A DNA stretch of 64,000 nucleotides from Amycolatopsis endophytica (lineage in GTDB: Bacteria; Actinomycetota; Actinomycetes; Mycobacteriales; Pseudonocardiaceae): the NCBI RefSeq assembly GCF_013410405.1, contig NZ_JACCFK010000002.1:992001-1056000 (forward strand), written 5' to 3'. Positions 38,482 to 46,589 of this stretch are shown here, piece after piece (the first letter of the stretch is position 1; every line of letters begins with the position of its first letter). Below the pieces are notes generated by a model. That model saw nothing but the letters and a program-made list of their open reading frames with translations, did not search any database and was not told where the DNA came from. Both the position numbers and the translations under genes were made by a program.

Positions 38482-39198
38482 TCAAGACCCGAGCCCGTAC
38501 GTGGCATAGGCGCTGCGGATGACCGGCTGGGCGACATTGCGCACCCGGACACCGCCCGGCGTGACACCCTGTTCGCAGCCGAAGTGCGCGTGGCCGTGGA
38601 CCGCCAGGTCGGCACCGCATTCGTCGATCACCTCTCCGAGCTGGTAGGCACCCAGGAACGGGTAGATCTCCGGCGGTTCGCCCCGCAGGGTCTCCGGGAT
38701 GGGTGAATAGTGCGTGAGCGCGATGCGGTGGTCGACGTCGTCGAGTTCCAGCATCGCGCGGCGCAGTGCGTCCGACCGCTCGATCGTGTGCTCCACGAAG
38801 TCCTTCATCTCCCGCTCGCCGAACGCGCTGGCGCACTTGCCCGCGAACCCGCCGCCGAAACCCTTGACCCCCGCGATGCCCAGGCACTCGCCGCCGACCT
38901 CGACCCTGGCCGAGGTGCCCTCCAGCATGCGGATGCCGCGGTCCTCCAGCAGTTTCGTGATGTCGTCCTGCCGGTCGCCGTGGTAGTCGTGGTTTCCCAG
39001 CACGGCCACCACGGGCCGGTCCAGGTCGCCGAACTCGTCGGCGACCACCCCGGCCTCCTCCAGCGTGCCGTGCCGGGTCAGGTCCCCGGCCAGCAGCAGG
39101 ACGTCGGCCAGGTCGGCCAGGTGTTCCAGCGCCGGGCGCAGCAGACCTCGCGCGTCCTCGCCGAGGTGCACGTCCCCGACCGCCGCCACGCGGATCAC
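38482..39198 (-). CDS. Metallophosphoesterase
   Basis: A 238-residue calcineurin-like phosphoesterase. All metal-ligand motifs are visible: GDVHLG (D-x-H), LLLAGDLTRHG (GD), VVAVLGNHDYHGD (GNHD), a late LTHYSP (H) and VHGHAHFG (GH-x-H). It overlaps the BON-domain gene by 4 nt and is third in an operon headed by a nucleotidyltransferase. Substrate unknown. Confidence 0.93.
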   Translation of the reverse strand: MIRVAAVGDVHLGEDARGLLRPALEHLADLADVLLLAGDLTRHGTLEEAGVVADEFGDLDRPVVAVLGNHDYHGDRQDDITKLLEDRGIRMLEGTSARVEVGGECLGIAGVKGFGGGFAGKCASAFGEREMKDFVEHTIERSDALRRAMLELDDVDHRIALTHYSPIPETLRGEPPEIYPFLGAYQLGEVIDECGADLAVHGHAHFGCEQGVTPGGVRVRNVAQPVIRSAYATYGLGS

Positions 39199-39455
39199 CG
39201 CAGGTCCTCCCTCCGGGCGGGTTCACGGGTGTCGGCCACCCGCACGTCGTTGTGCACCCGCAGCCCGGGCGCCGCCTCGTGCAGCACGTTTTCCAGCTCG
39301 GCGCGCCGCTCGTCGCAGGTCACTTCGCCGGAGAGGTGCACGTCGTCGCCGCGGACGTTGACCCGGACACCCATCTCGGCGGTCCGGGGGTCTTCGGCCA
39401 GCGCGCGGCGAAGGTGGGCCGCGCGGTACTGGGGTGTCTCCTGCTCGCCTGTCAT
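39195..39455 (-). CDS. BON-domain protein
   Basis: An 86-residue protein made of a single BON domain (LRRALAEDPRTAEMGVRVNV, then RGDDVHLSGEVTCDERRAEL). BON domains bind membranes or other proteins and are common in osmotic-stress proteins such as OsmY. There is no signal peptide. The start overlaps the nucleotidyltransferase stop by one base and the stop overlaps the phosphoesterase start. Confidence 0.85.
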   Translation of the reverse strand: MTGEQETPQYRAAHLRRALAEDPRTAEMGVRVNVRGDDVHLSGEVTCDERRAELENVLHEAAPGLRVHNDVRVADTREPARREDLR

Positions 39456-40012
39456 CACGGGTGTCCTCCGAGGTCGACGACCGAGAGTGAGTCCAGCAGC
39501 GTCAGGAACGCCTGCGCGTACGGGGACTCGCCGGTTTCCTTCGCCACGCGCTCCCAGTCGACCTGCTCCCGCAGATCGCGGGCGATGTGCAGGAGCGGGG
39601 CGAAGTCGCAGCGGTGCGCGTCGAGGACGAGCAGTTTGTCGATCAGGAGATCGGTCCCGCCCAGCACCGGCGCCATCGTCGGCCCGACGCGCATCAGGTC
39701 TGAGCGGCTCAGCGTGTCGTCGGTGACCGGGCGGTAGTTGGGCCGGAAGATCAGGTCGACCAGGACGTCGCCGTCCCACACCTTGGTCAGCCAGTCCTCC
39801 GGCGGGTCCTCGGGCCGCATCCCCTCGGCCACCAGGGCCGCCCTGGCCGAGGGGACGTCCTTCTCCTTGAGGAACACGTCGACGTCATGGTCCGAAGGCG
39901 GCCCGCCGCGCGCGTAGACCGCGCAGCCGCCGGACACCGTGAACGGGATGTCACGAGCCGTCAGCGTGGTGACCACCTTGGTCAGCGTGCGCAGCAGCGA
40001 CTGCTCGTCCAT
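39455..40012 (-). CDS. Nucleotidyltransferase-fold protein
   Basis: A 185-residue protein with a minimal nucleotidyltransferase core: FTVSGGCAVYARGGPPSDHD and VDVFLKEKD (the G-S/G-x-D-x-D pattern), then VLVDLIFRP with the third acidic residue. It resembles the AbiEii/DUF6036-type group, but no partner antitoxin gene is next to it, so a toxin role is not supported. It heads an operon with the BON and phosphoesterase genes, behind a SigB-type promoter only ten bases from the ATG. Confidence 0.82.
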   Translation of the reverse strand: MDEQSLLRTLTKVVTTLTARDIPFTVSGGCAVYARGGPPSDHDVDVFLKEKDVPSARAALVAEGMRPEDPPEDWLTKVWDGDVLVDLIFRPNYRPVTDDTLSRSDLMRVGPTMAPVLGGTDLLIDKLLVLDAHRCDFAPLLHIARDLREQVDWERVAKETGESPYAQAFLTLLDSLSVVDLGGHP

Positions 40013-40021
40013 GGGCGCCGG

Positions 40022-40046
40022 ATACCCGGCTCCGACCGGGGCAAAC
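40022..40046 (-). promoter_or_regulatory. SigB/SigF-type promoter for the nucleotidyltransferase operon
   Basis: On the minus strand GTTT (40046-40043) is followed after exactly 15 nt by GGGTAT (40027-40022), the full general-stress sigma consensus. The ATG at 40012 is about ten bases beyond, so the mRNA would be nearly leaderless. Confidence 0.75.
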
Positions 40047-40052
40047 GACCGC

Positions 40053-40077
40053 GTTTCGGGGCCCGGCGCGGGGGTAT
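40053..40077 (+). promoter_or_regulatory. SigB/SigF-type promoter for the RsbW-like gene
   Basis: GTTT (40053-40056), 15 nt, GGGTAT (40072-40077), divergent from and only 6 bp away from the opposite promoter. The gene start at 40117 lies 40 bp downstream, a normal distance. Confidence 0.75.
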
Positions 40078-40116
40078 CTCCCGTCCCGTTCGCACGGATT
40101 GGGGACGATCGAGGCG

Positions 40117-40482
40117 ATGCGCCACAGCACCGAGATCACGCTGCCCCGGACGCTGGACGCCGCGCGCCGGGCACGCCGGTTCACGAACGAGGCGTGCGTG
40201 TCGTGGCGGGTTCCCCGGCTGGCCCAGGACGCGGCGATCATCGCCACCGAGCTGGTCGAGAACACGCTGCGGCACACGTGCACCGCGCCGCGCCTCCGCC
40301 TGACACTGCGCCGGAACGAGCTGACGATCACGGTCACCGACGACGACCCGAACCAGGTGATGCTGCGGGAAAACGCGCGCCCGCCCGGATTCGGGCTGCT
40401 GCTCGTGGCGCAGACGTCCAGGCAGTGGGGCTGCGAGCGGGTTCCCGCCGGCGGCAAGACCGTGTGGGCCACGCTGAGGTGA
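40117..40482 (+). CDS. RsbW-like ATP-binding protein (anti-sigma kinase family)
   Basis: A 121-residue GHKL ATPase of the HATPase_c_2 family. The N-box reads AIIATELVENTLRHT and the G1-like region TITVTDDDPNQ, with PGFGLLLVAQTSRQWG following. Members are anti-sigma serine kinases or related switch proteins. A perfect SigB-type promoter precedes it, which fits feedback control in a partner-switching stress network. ATG 40117 is chosen; a TTG at 40099 is in frame. Confidence 0.85.
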   Translation: MRHSTEITLPRTLDAARRARRFTNEACVSWRVPRLAQDAAIIATELVENTLRHTCTAPRLRLTLRRNELTITVTDDDPNQVMLRENARPPGFGLLLVAQTSRQWGCERVPAGGKTVWATLR

Positions 40483-40485
40483 CGG

Positions 40486-41019
40486 TCAGGCGGGCGGCCG
40501 GAGTGCCGGGTCCAGCGGCGCGCCCGTCAGCCGGTTGGCCAGCGTCGACATCGTGTAGGTGCCGATGCCCATGACCACTTCGAGTGCGTTCTGCGTCGTG
40601 TGACCGGCGGCCAGGAACGCGCGCAGCACCTCGTCGTCCACCGCGCCCGCGGCGGCCAGTACCGCGAGGGTGAACAGCCGGACCGCCTCCAGCCGGGTGT
40701 CGTCGAGCGACCGGGACTCGCGCAGCGCGCTGATCACCTCGGGCGGGGCGCCGAGCTGGCGCAGTCTGCCCGTGTGCATCGCGACGCAGACGTGGCACTC
40801 GTTGCGCGTCGCCATGGTCATGATGACGACTTCGCGGGACAGCGGGTCGAGTGTGGTCGCCTCGAACAGGGCGCTGAGCTTGAGGAACCCTTCCAGCAGG
40901 TGCGGCGAGGACGCCATCCGGGCGACCGCGGCGGGCACGTACCCGCGGGGTCTGGCCGTGGCCTCCATCAAGCGACGGGACGCGGCGGGCGCGGACTCGA
41001 GGGTGTGCTCGGTGAACAC
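40486..41019 (-). CDS. Carboxymuconolactone decarboxylase/AhpD-like protein
   Basis: A 177-residue all-helical protein with the AhpD-type active-site motif ECHVCVAMHTG (C-x2-C-x3-H), which gives peroxidase-linked disulfide reductase activity in relatives. The GTG start has GGAGG six bases upstream. It is divergent from a MarR regulator with only 26 bp between starts, so the regulator probably controls it in response to oxidants or electrophiles. Confidence 0.9.
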   Translation of the reverse strand: MFTEHTLESAPAASRRLMEATARPRGYVPAAVARMASSPHLLEGFLKLSALFEATTLDPLSREVVIMTMATRNECHVCVAMHTGRLRQLGAPPEVISALRESRSLDDTRLEAVRLFTLAVLAAAGAVDDEVLRAFLAAGHTTQNALEVVMGIGTYTMSTLANRLTGAPLDPALRPPA

Positions 41020-41039
41020 GACTGACCTCCGGTAAATTA

Positions 41040-41075
41040 GACAACATGGTTGACGATACCGTAAACCAGGTTGTC
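41040..41075. promoter_or_regulatory. Candidate MarR operator
   Basis: CAAC-ATG-GTTG (41042-41052) is centred on the MarR start codon. GACAAC at 41040 also pairs with GTTGTC at 41070-41075. Location between the divergent pair fits autorepression. Confidence 0.4.
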
Positions 41076-41543
41076 GAATCTCTCCAGCGGCCGGGGTTCG
41101 AACTGCCGTTGCTGCTGTTCGCGGGCTTCCGTTCGCTCATTGACCAGATGCACGCCGAACTCGCCCGGCAGGGTCACCCGGACGCGCGTCCGGCGTACGG
41201 CTTCGCGATGCAGGCGATCGGCCGGGACGGGGCGACGGCCAGCGAGGTCGGGCGGCGGCTGGGCGTCTCGAAGCAGGCGGCGGGCAAGACGATCGACCGG
41301 CTGGAAAGCCTGGGATACGCCGAGCGCGCCGACGATCCGGCCGACGCGCGGCGCAAGCTCGTGCGCCTCACCCCGCGCGGGCTGGACGGCCTGCGCCGCT
41401 CGGCCGCGATCTTCGATGAGCTGCGGGCCCGCTGGGCCGCCGAGCTGGGGCCGGACCGCCTGCGGGACCTGGAGGACGCCCTGCGCGCGATGGCCCCGGC
41501 GAGCGGGCTCCGGCTCGACGTCGCGGGCTGGTTCGGCGCCTGA
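41046..41543 (+). CDS. MarR-family transcriptional regulator
   Basis: A 165-residue regulator with a winged helix (GATASEVGRRLGVSKQAAGK, then TIDRLESLGYAERADDPADA; residues about 58-105) and flanking dimerisation helices. It probably represses the divergent AhpD-like gene and itself. Confidence 0.9.
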   Translation: MVDDTVNQVVESLQRPGFELPLLLFAGFRSLIDQMHAELARQGHPDARPAYGFAMQAIGRDGATASEVGRRLGVSKQAAGKTIDRLESLGYAERADDPADARRKLVRLTPRGLDGLRRSAAIFDELRARWAAELGPDRLRDLEDALRAMAPASGLRLDVAGWFGA

Positions 41544-41862
41544 TCGCCCGCGCGGTCCGGCGGTGCGGACCACCGCTGTCCCGCACCGCCGGTTCACCCA
41601 CCACGGGCGGCTCGCTCGGCGCCCCCGTCGACGGCGCCGTGCCTGCCGACGCGTCCCGGGTACCCGGCACAACCGTCGCCAACCGGGATGAAGCGGGTTG
41701 CCAGTACCGGCACCCGTCCGTACGGTCGGAGGTGAGCGGTTGAGTGACCAGCCGTGCCGGGGCGCACACCCGGCTGGAGTCTTTCGAAATCTCGATCCTT
41801 TCGGATTTTTCTGGACGCGTGTGAACGCCCCGCCGTGCTCACCACAACCCGGGGAGACACCC
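41544..41862. other. 319-bp region without a recognised gene
   Basis: Between the MarR gene and the STAS gene. No ORF with convincing coding character, no clear hairpin and no complete sigma motif was seen. A GTG at 41821, in frame with the STAS gene, could extend that protein by 14 residues. Confidence 0.5.
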
Positions 41863-42234
41863 GTGTACGAAGCTCGAGGCTTTCGCATCGACCTCACCGA
41901 CCGCCGCGACGGGATCCGGCTGGTGCGCCTGACCGGTGAACTGGACCTGGCCTCCGCGCCCCGCCTGCGCGACTGCCTGACCGCCTGCCTCGACGAAGGC
42001 CGGGCGTTCATCGTGGACCTGGAAGCGGTGCCCTTTCTCGGATCCGCGGGCCTGCAGGTCCTGGCCGACGTGGACGAAACAGCGTCGGCGCGCGCCGTGT
42101 CCTGGGCACTGGCCGGCAGTCACCGGGCGGTGATCCGGCCACTGGAGGTCACCGGGATGGATGCCCGGCTGCCGCTGTACCCGAGCATCACCGTGGCGGA
42201 ACGTCACCTCTCCGGCGCTTCGGTGACCGGCTGA
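41863..42234 (+). CDS. STAS-domain anti-sigma factor antagonist (RsbV-like)
   Basis: A 123-residue STAS protein: IRLVRLTGELDLASAPRLRD is followed by the phosphorylation-site region VPFLGSAGLQVLADVDE. Such proteins free sigma factors by binding RsbW-type kinases when unphosphorylated. A GGGGAG ribosome site lies six bases before GTG 41863. It and the RsbW-like gene 1.4 kb away could be partners. Confidence 0.9.
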   Translation: MYEARGFRIDLTDRRDGIRLVRLTGELDLASAPRLRDCLTACLDEGRAFIVDLEAVPFLGSAGLQVLADVDETASARAVSWALAGSHRAVIRPLEVTGMDARLPLYPSITVAERHLSGASVTG

Positions 42235-42245
42235 CCCGATCACGG

Positions 42246-43505
42246 TCACCTGGAGTGCCCCAGCCGGACGCAGCGCAGCCCGCTGCCCCGCAGTGCCACC
42301 GGGTCGAGGACGTCGCGCGTGTCGACCACGACCTCACCCTCGGCGACCGCGGCCAGCTGACCCCAATCCAGACGGGTGAACTCGGGCCATTCGGTGAGAA
42401 CCACCAGCACCCGGGCGCCCTTCGCGGCGAGCACCGGATCGTCCACCCGCTGGACGGGTCCCGCCGGGTCGCCGTCGCCGGTGCCGGGGTCATAGCCGGT
42501 CAGCACGGCGCCCGCGGCCGCGAGCCGTCCGGCGACGGCGAGCGCCGGGGAGTCGCGCAGATCGTGCGTACCCGCTTTGAACGTCAGCCCGAACAGGCCG
42601 ACCCGCACCCCGTCGAGGCTTCCGCCCGCCGCGTCCCGGACGCGGGCGACGACGTGGTCGTGCTGCCGGTCGTTGGCCTCGATCGCCGCGCGCAGGACGG
42701 TGAAGTCGACACCGGCCGCGGACGCGGACACCTCCAGGGCGCGGGTGTCCTTCGGCAGGCACGAGCCGCCCCAGCCGGGGCCCGGTCGCAGGAAGTGCGG
42801 TCCGATCCGTTCGTCCAGGCTCATCGTGCGGGTCACCGCGCCGATGTCGGCGCCGGTGCGCTCGCACAGCCGCGCCAGCAGGTTCACGTAGGACAGTTTG
42901 AGGGCCAGGAACGCGTTGCTGGCGTACTTCCCCAGCTCGGCACTGGCGTGGTCGGTGCGCACGACCGGCGCGTCCAGGTCCCCGTAGAGCGCGGCCACAC
43001 GCTCCACCGCGGGGGTCTCGCCCCCGAGGACGACCCGCCCGGGGTGCCGGAAGTCCTCCACCGCATGGCCCTCGCGCAGGAACTCCGGATTGCTCACGAC
43101 GGACACGCCCGCGACCGAGGCGATCCGGGCACACGTGCCGACCGGCACCGTCGACTTGACCACGAGCACGGTGTGCGGTTCCAGGCTGAGCGCGGACAGC
43201 ATCGCCTCCACCGCGCCGAGATCCGCGGTGCCGTCCCGTCCGGTCGGGGTGGGCACGCAGGCGAAGACGAACTCCCGTCCCTCCACCGCGCTCACGTCGG
43301 TGGTGAACCGCAGCCGTCCCGCGTCCAGGCCCTCGCGCACGAGCGGCGCGAGATCCGGTTCCCCGAGCGCGACCGCACCGCGCGACAACTGCTCTACTTT
43401 GGACTCGTCGACCTCGGCGCAGACGACGTCATGGCCCAGTCCGGCCAGGCACGCGGCGGTGGTCAGACCGACGTAACCGGCGCCGACGACCCCGACGGCG
43501 GCCAC
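42246..43505 (-). CDS. UDP-glucose/GDP-mannose dehydrogenase family (UGDH)
   Basis: A 419-residue enzyme that oxidises a sugar nucleotide to its uronic acid, most likely UDP-glucose to UDP-glucuronate. It has an NAD Rossmann start VGVVGAGYVGL, SNPEFLREGHAVEDF, catalytic Cys249 in WGGSCLPKD and a C-terminal VGLFGLTFKAGTHDLRDSP. Last gene of the ten-ORF heptose operon, one base after the GT9 gene. Its product can feed the UXS-like decarboxylase at the other end of the operon. Confidence 0.93.
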   Translation of the reverse strand: MAAVGVVGAGYVGLTTAACLAGLGHDVVCAEVDESKVEQLSRGAVALGEPDLAPLVREGLDAGRLRFTTDVSAVEGREFVFACVPTPTGRDGTADLGAVEAMLSALSLEPHTVLVVKSTVPVGTCARIASVAGVSVVSNPEFLREGHAVEDFRHPGRVVLGGETPAVERVAALYGDLDAPVVRTDHASAELGKYASNAFLALKLSYVNLLARLCERTGADIGAVTRTMSLDERIGPHFLRPGPGWGGSCLPKDTRALEVSASAAGVDFTVLRAAIEANDRQHDHVVARVRDAAGGSLDGVRVGLFGLTFKAGTHDLRDSPALAVAGRLAAAGAVLTGYDPGTGDGDPAGPVQRVDDPVLAAKGARVLVVLTEWPEFTRLDWGQLAAVAEGEVVVDTRDVLDPVALRGSGLRCVRLGHSR

Positions 43506-43506
43506 G

Positions 43507-44439
43507 TCAGGCTCCCGCCACCTTGCGGCCCGCGGCGACCACGTCCCCGACGGTGACGCGCAGCAGGCCGGTGCCCGGCGCGCTCGCGAACGGATCGCCC
43601 TCCTCCCCCGCCCACAGCACGGCGTGCCGGTCCTCGGTGCCCGGCGGCGGGCCCCACCGCCACGGCGGGGTCGGGCCGAACAGCAGCACCGACGGGGTGC
43701 CGTACGCGGTGGCCAGGTGCCCGGCGCCGGTGTCGCCGCTGATCACCAGCCGCGCCCCGGCCACCAGAGCGGCCAGCTCGGTGAGCCCGGTGCGCCCGGC
43801 CAGCACGGCGTCCTCGTCCAGCCCGGCAGCGGCGGCGATCCGGCGTGCGAGTTCACCTTCCCCGGCGCTCCCGGTCACCACGACGCGATGACCGTCGCAC
43901 GCGAGTTCGCGTGCGACTTCGGCGAAGCGTTGCGGTGGCCAGCGCCGTGAGCCGAACGCGGCGCCGGGGTGCACCACGACCGCGTCCGCCGCCGGGCTCG
44001 TCACGTCCGGGCGGGCGAGCGCGAGATCAGCCGGGTCCGCCGCGATGCCGTGGAACCCCAGCAGGTCGCACCACCGCCGTGCCTCGTGGACATCCTCCCT
44101 CCACATCGGACCGTCCAGGTCCGGGAAGTCCGGGTGCCAGTGGCTCAGCAGCCGCTCCGGCCGCGTGCCCAGCAGATCGGCGATGCTCTCCGGACCGCTG
44201 CCGTGCAGGTTGACCGCCACCGACGGCGGCGGATCGGCCCACCGCAGTGCGCCGAGACCGGTGGTGGGCGCCACGCGGTCGACCGCTTCGGTGAGCGTGG
44301 CGAGCTCCGCCAGCGCCGCGGGCGCCGCGAGCGTGAGGCGCGCGTCCGGGAACGCGTTCCGCAGCCCGCGCAGCGCCGGGACGGTGACCAGGAGATCACC
44401 GAGCCCGAGCGCCCGCAGCACCAGAACGTCGCCGGTCAC
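43507..44439 (-). CDS. GT9 (ADP-heptose:LPS heptosyltransferase-like) glycosyltransferase
   Basis: A 310-residue GT-B enzyme. VLVLRALGLGDLLVTVPALR is the GT9 N-terminal acceptor motif; VVVHPGAAFGSRRWP, LVISGDTGAGHLATAYGTPS and LFGPTPPWRWGPP are the donor-site motifs, with the D-T-G-x-x-H signature. GT9 enzymes transfer heptose from ADP-heptose. There is no LPS here, so the acceptor is unknown. GTG 44439 overlaps the SDR stop. Confidence 0.88.
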   Translation of the reverse strand: MTGDVLVLRALGLGDLLVTVPALRGLRNAFPDARLTLAAPAALAELATLTEAVDRVAPTTGLGALRWADPPPSVAVNLHGSGPESIADLLGTRPERLLSHWHPDFPDLDGPMWREDVHEARRWCDLLGFHGIAADPADLALARPDVTSPAADAVVVHPGAAFGSRRWPPQRFAEVARELACDGHRVVVTGSAGEGELARRIAAAAGLDEDAVLAGRTGLTELAALVAGARLVISGDTGAGHLATAYGTPSVLLFGPTPPWRWGPPPGTEDRHAVLWAGEEGDPFASAPGTGLLRVTVGDVVAAGRKVAGA

Positions 44440-45125
44440 GGCCAGGAACCCTCCTCGGAATGCGCGACCACCAGCTCGCGCACCTCGCAGCCCGGTGGCT
44501 GGGACAACGCGAAGAGCACCGTCCGCGCCACGTTGCCGGGCTGGTTGAGCTTCGCGTCGGCGGGCGGCTTGTACTGCTCGTCTCGCGAGTCGAAGAACGC
44601 CGTGTGCATGCCACCCGGCACCAGCATGGTCACCGCGATCCGCCCCGCGGTCTCCGCGGCCAGCGCGCGGGTGAACCCGACCACGCCCCATTTCGAGGCG
44701 CAGTAGGCCGTGGCGTCGCTGACCGCCTTGATGCCCAGCGTGGACGCCACGGTCACGACGCGGCCGCGCGAGCGTTCCAAGTGGGGCAGCGCGGCGCGGA
44801 CGACCGCGGCCGTGCCGAGCAGGTTGACCTTGACGACCCGCTCCCAGTCCGCTGTGGACACCGAATCCAGCTTGCCGGGAACGTCGATGCCCGCGGCGGT
44901 GAACACCGCGTCCAGCCCGCCCGCCTGCTCGGCCAGCTCCGCGACGGCCCGCTCGGTTTCCTCGGTGTCGGTGAGGTCGACGGGCACGTAGGGCACGCCG
45001 GCGACCGGGGGTTTGCGGTCGAGCACCAGCGGGGTGCCGCCGGCGTCCGCGACCGCCTTGACGGTCGCCGCGCCCAGCCCGGACGCGCCCCCGGAGATCA
45101 GTACCTTGCCTGGCGTCTCAGCCAT
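44436..45125 (-). CDS. Short-chain dehydrogenase/reductase
   Basis: A 229-residue classical SDR with cofactor motif SGGASGLG near residue 11, catalytic Ser in VASTLG and YCASK (Tyr-x-x-x-Lys). The usual N-A-G reads AAG. Starting at MAETPGKV with AAGGGAAG upstream. Within the heptose operon it may modify a sugar nucleotide or glycan part; the substrate is not known. Confidence 0.88.
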   Translation of the reverse strand: MAETPGKVLISGGASGLGAATVKAVADAGGTPLVLDRKPPVAGVPYVPVDLTDTEETERAVAELAEQAGGLDAVFTAAGIDVPGKLDSVSTADWERVVKVNLLGTAAVVRAALPHLERSRGRVVTVASTLGIKAVSDATAYCASKWGVVGFTRALAAETAGRIAVTMLVPGGMHTAFFDSRDEQYKPPADAKLNQPGNVARTVLFALSQPPGCEVRELVVAHSEEGSWP

Positions 45126-45135
45126 GTCTTCCCTT

Positions 45136-46500
45136 CTATCCGTTGGAAACGGTCTCGATGAGCCGGGTGGTCGAGTAGCCCTCGACGGTCGGCACCAGCG
45201 CGATCCGCCCGCCGCCTTCGCGGACGACCTCGGCCTCCGGCAGGTCGGCACCGGCGTAGTCGCCGCCCTTGACCCACACGTCCGGCCGCAGCGTGCGCAG
45301 CACCTCGACCGGTGAGGACTCGTCGAACACCACGACCGCGTCGACGGACTCCAGGGCGCGGAGCACCCGCACCCGGTCGGCGGCGGTGACGACCGGACGC
45401 CCCGGCCCCTTGAGGCGGCGCACCGATTCGTCGGAGTTGACGCACACGATCAGGGCGTCGCCAAGCTCGCGGGCGTGCCGCAGCAAGGTGACGTGACCGG
45501 GGTGCAGGATGTCGAAGCAGCCGCCGGTCGCGACCACCCGCCCGCCGCGCCGGCGGATCCGGTCGGCCAGCTCGAACCCGGACAGCCCGGGCTCGCGCGC
45601 GACGGCGGGCTCGGCGGGCTCGGACAACGCGGTGGCCGCGCCCGCGGCGACGAACCGGGCGGCGGACTCCACGGCCGAGGTGACCGCGGCGTCCAGGTCC
45701 GCACCCTCGAACAGGGCCGCGGCGACGGCGCTGGCGAAGCGGTCACCGGCACCGCAGGTGTCCGGGCGAACGCTGGCCGGGACACGCGCCCCGTTCGGGA
45801 CCGGTGTCGTGCGGGTGCCGGAGCCGTCGGCGAGCACGGCGCCCCGCGAGCCGACGGTCACCGCGACCGCCCCGGCCGACCACTCCGCGCGGAGGCGTTC
45901 CGCCAGCTCCCCGGGCGTGCCGGGCTCCCCGGCGAACTTCGCCGCCTCACCGTCGTTGGGTGTCACCAGGGCGGCGCCGGGAACCGGCGGACCGCCCCTG
46001 GGGTGCGGGTCCCACACGACCGGCGCGCTGGTCTCGGCGAGCAGTTCGCGGATCCGCGGATGGCTCGCCACCCCGCGCCCGTAGTCGGCGACGAGGATCG
46101 CGGAAGCACTGCGCAGCAAGGAAACCACGCGCTCGTCGAGTGGCCCGTGGACGGCCCGGCCGTCCCCGTGGTCCAGGCGCACGACGGACTGCCCCGCCGC
46201 GCGGATGCGGGTCTTGCGGACGGTCTCACCCTCCAGGGGCAGCGCGCACAACTCGACCTCACCGGCCAGCAGCCGGGTCAGCCGCGCGCCGCCCTCGTCG
46301 TCACCGAGCGCGGTGACCAGCACGACGTCCGTCGCCGACCGGGCCGCCAGGCGCGCGGCAAGTCCCGCGCCACCCGGCCGGTGCCATTCGCGACCGACGT
46401 CGACCACCGGCACCGGCGCCTCCGGGCACAACCGGTCGGCACTGCCGTCGACGTCGATGTCGAGCAGCGTGTCCCCGACCACCACCAGCGGCCCGCTCAT
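45136..46500 (-). CDS. hldE: Bifunctional heptose kinase / heptose 1-phosphate nucleotidyltransferase
   Basis: A 454-residue fusion like HldE (RfaE). Residues 1-300 are a PfkB-family kinase (GGAGLAARLAARS; D-T-C-G-A-G-D, residues 247-253, with the catalytic Asp), phosphorylating C1 of heptose 7-phosphate. Residues 320-454 are a cytidylyltransferase-like domain with GGCFDILHPGHVTLL (HxGH) and the later WVKGGDY and STTRLIETV, adding a nucleotide to heptose 1-phosphate. The start overlaps the 30-codon ORF stop by 4 nt. Confidence 0.93.
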   Translation of the reverse strand: MSGPLVVVGDTLLDIDVDGSADRLCPEAPVPVVDVGREWHRPGGAGLAARLAARSATDVVLVTALGDDEGGARLTRLLAGEVELCALPLEGETVRKTRIRAAGQSVVRLDHGDGRAVHGPLDERVVSLLRSASAILVADYGRGVASHPRIRELLAETSAPVVWDPHPRGGPPVPGAALVTPNDGEAAKFAGEPGTPGELAERLRAEWSAGAVAVTVGSRGAVLADGSGTRTTPVPNGARVPASVRPDTCGAGDRFASAVAAALFEGADLDAAVTSAVESAARFVAAGAATALSEPAEPAVAREPGLSGFELADRIRRRGGRVVATGGCFDILHPGHVTLLRHARELGDALIVCVNSDESVRRLKGPGRPVVTAADRVRVLRALESVDAVVVFDESSPVEVLRTLRPDVWVKGGDYAGADLPEAEVVREGGGRIALVPTVEGYSTTRLIETVSNG

Positions 46501-46589
46501 GCCGTCTCCTCTCCGGTCGCGGCAAGCCGCGGCAGCGTCATCACGTCGACGAGCATGGTGTTTGACGGTTCGCTCGCAAGCTCGCTCAC
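46497..46589 (-). CDS. 30-codon ORF bridging gmhA and hldE
   Basis: It begins at a GTG overlapping the gmhA stop (GTGA) and ends in a TGA overlapping the hldE start (ATGA), exactly like all other tight junctions of this operon, so ribosomes should pass through it. The peptide begins VSELASEPSNT and ends LPRLAATGEETA; no family is recognised. It may be a coupling peptide or the residue of a larger gene removed by an in-frame deletion. Confidence 0.5.
   Translation of the reverse strand: MSELASEPSNTMLVDVMTLPRLAATGEETA

Noticed and set aside
39455..40012. AbiE-type toxin of a toxin-antitoxin pair
   Set aside because: The nucleotidyltransferase core fits, but no antitoxin gene adjoins it. The partners are BON and phosphoesterase genes under a stress-type promoter.
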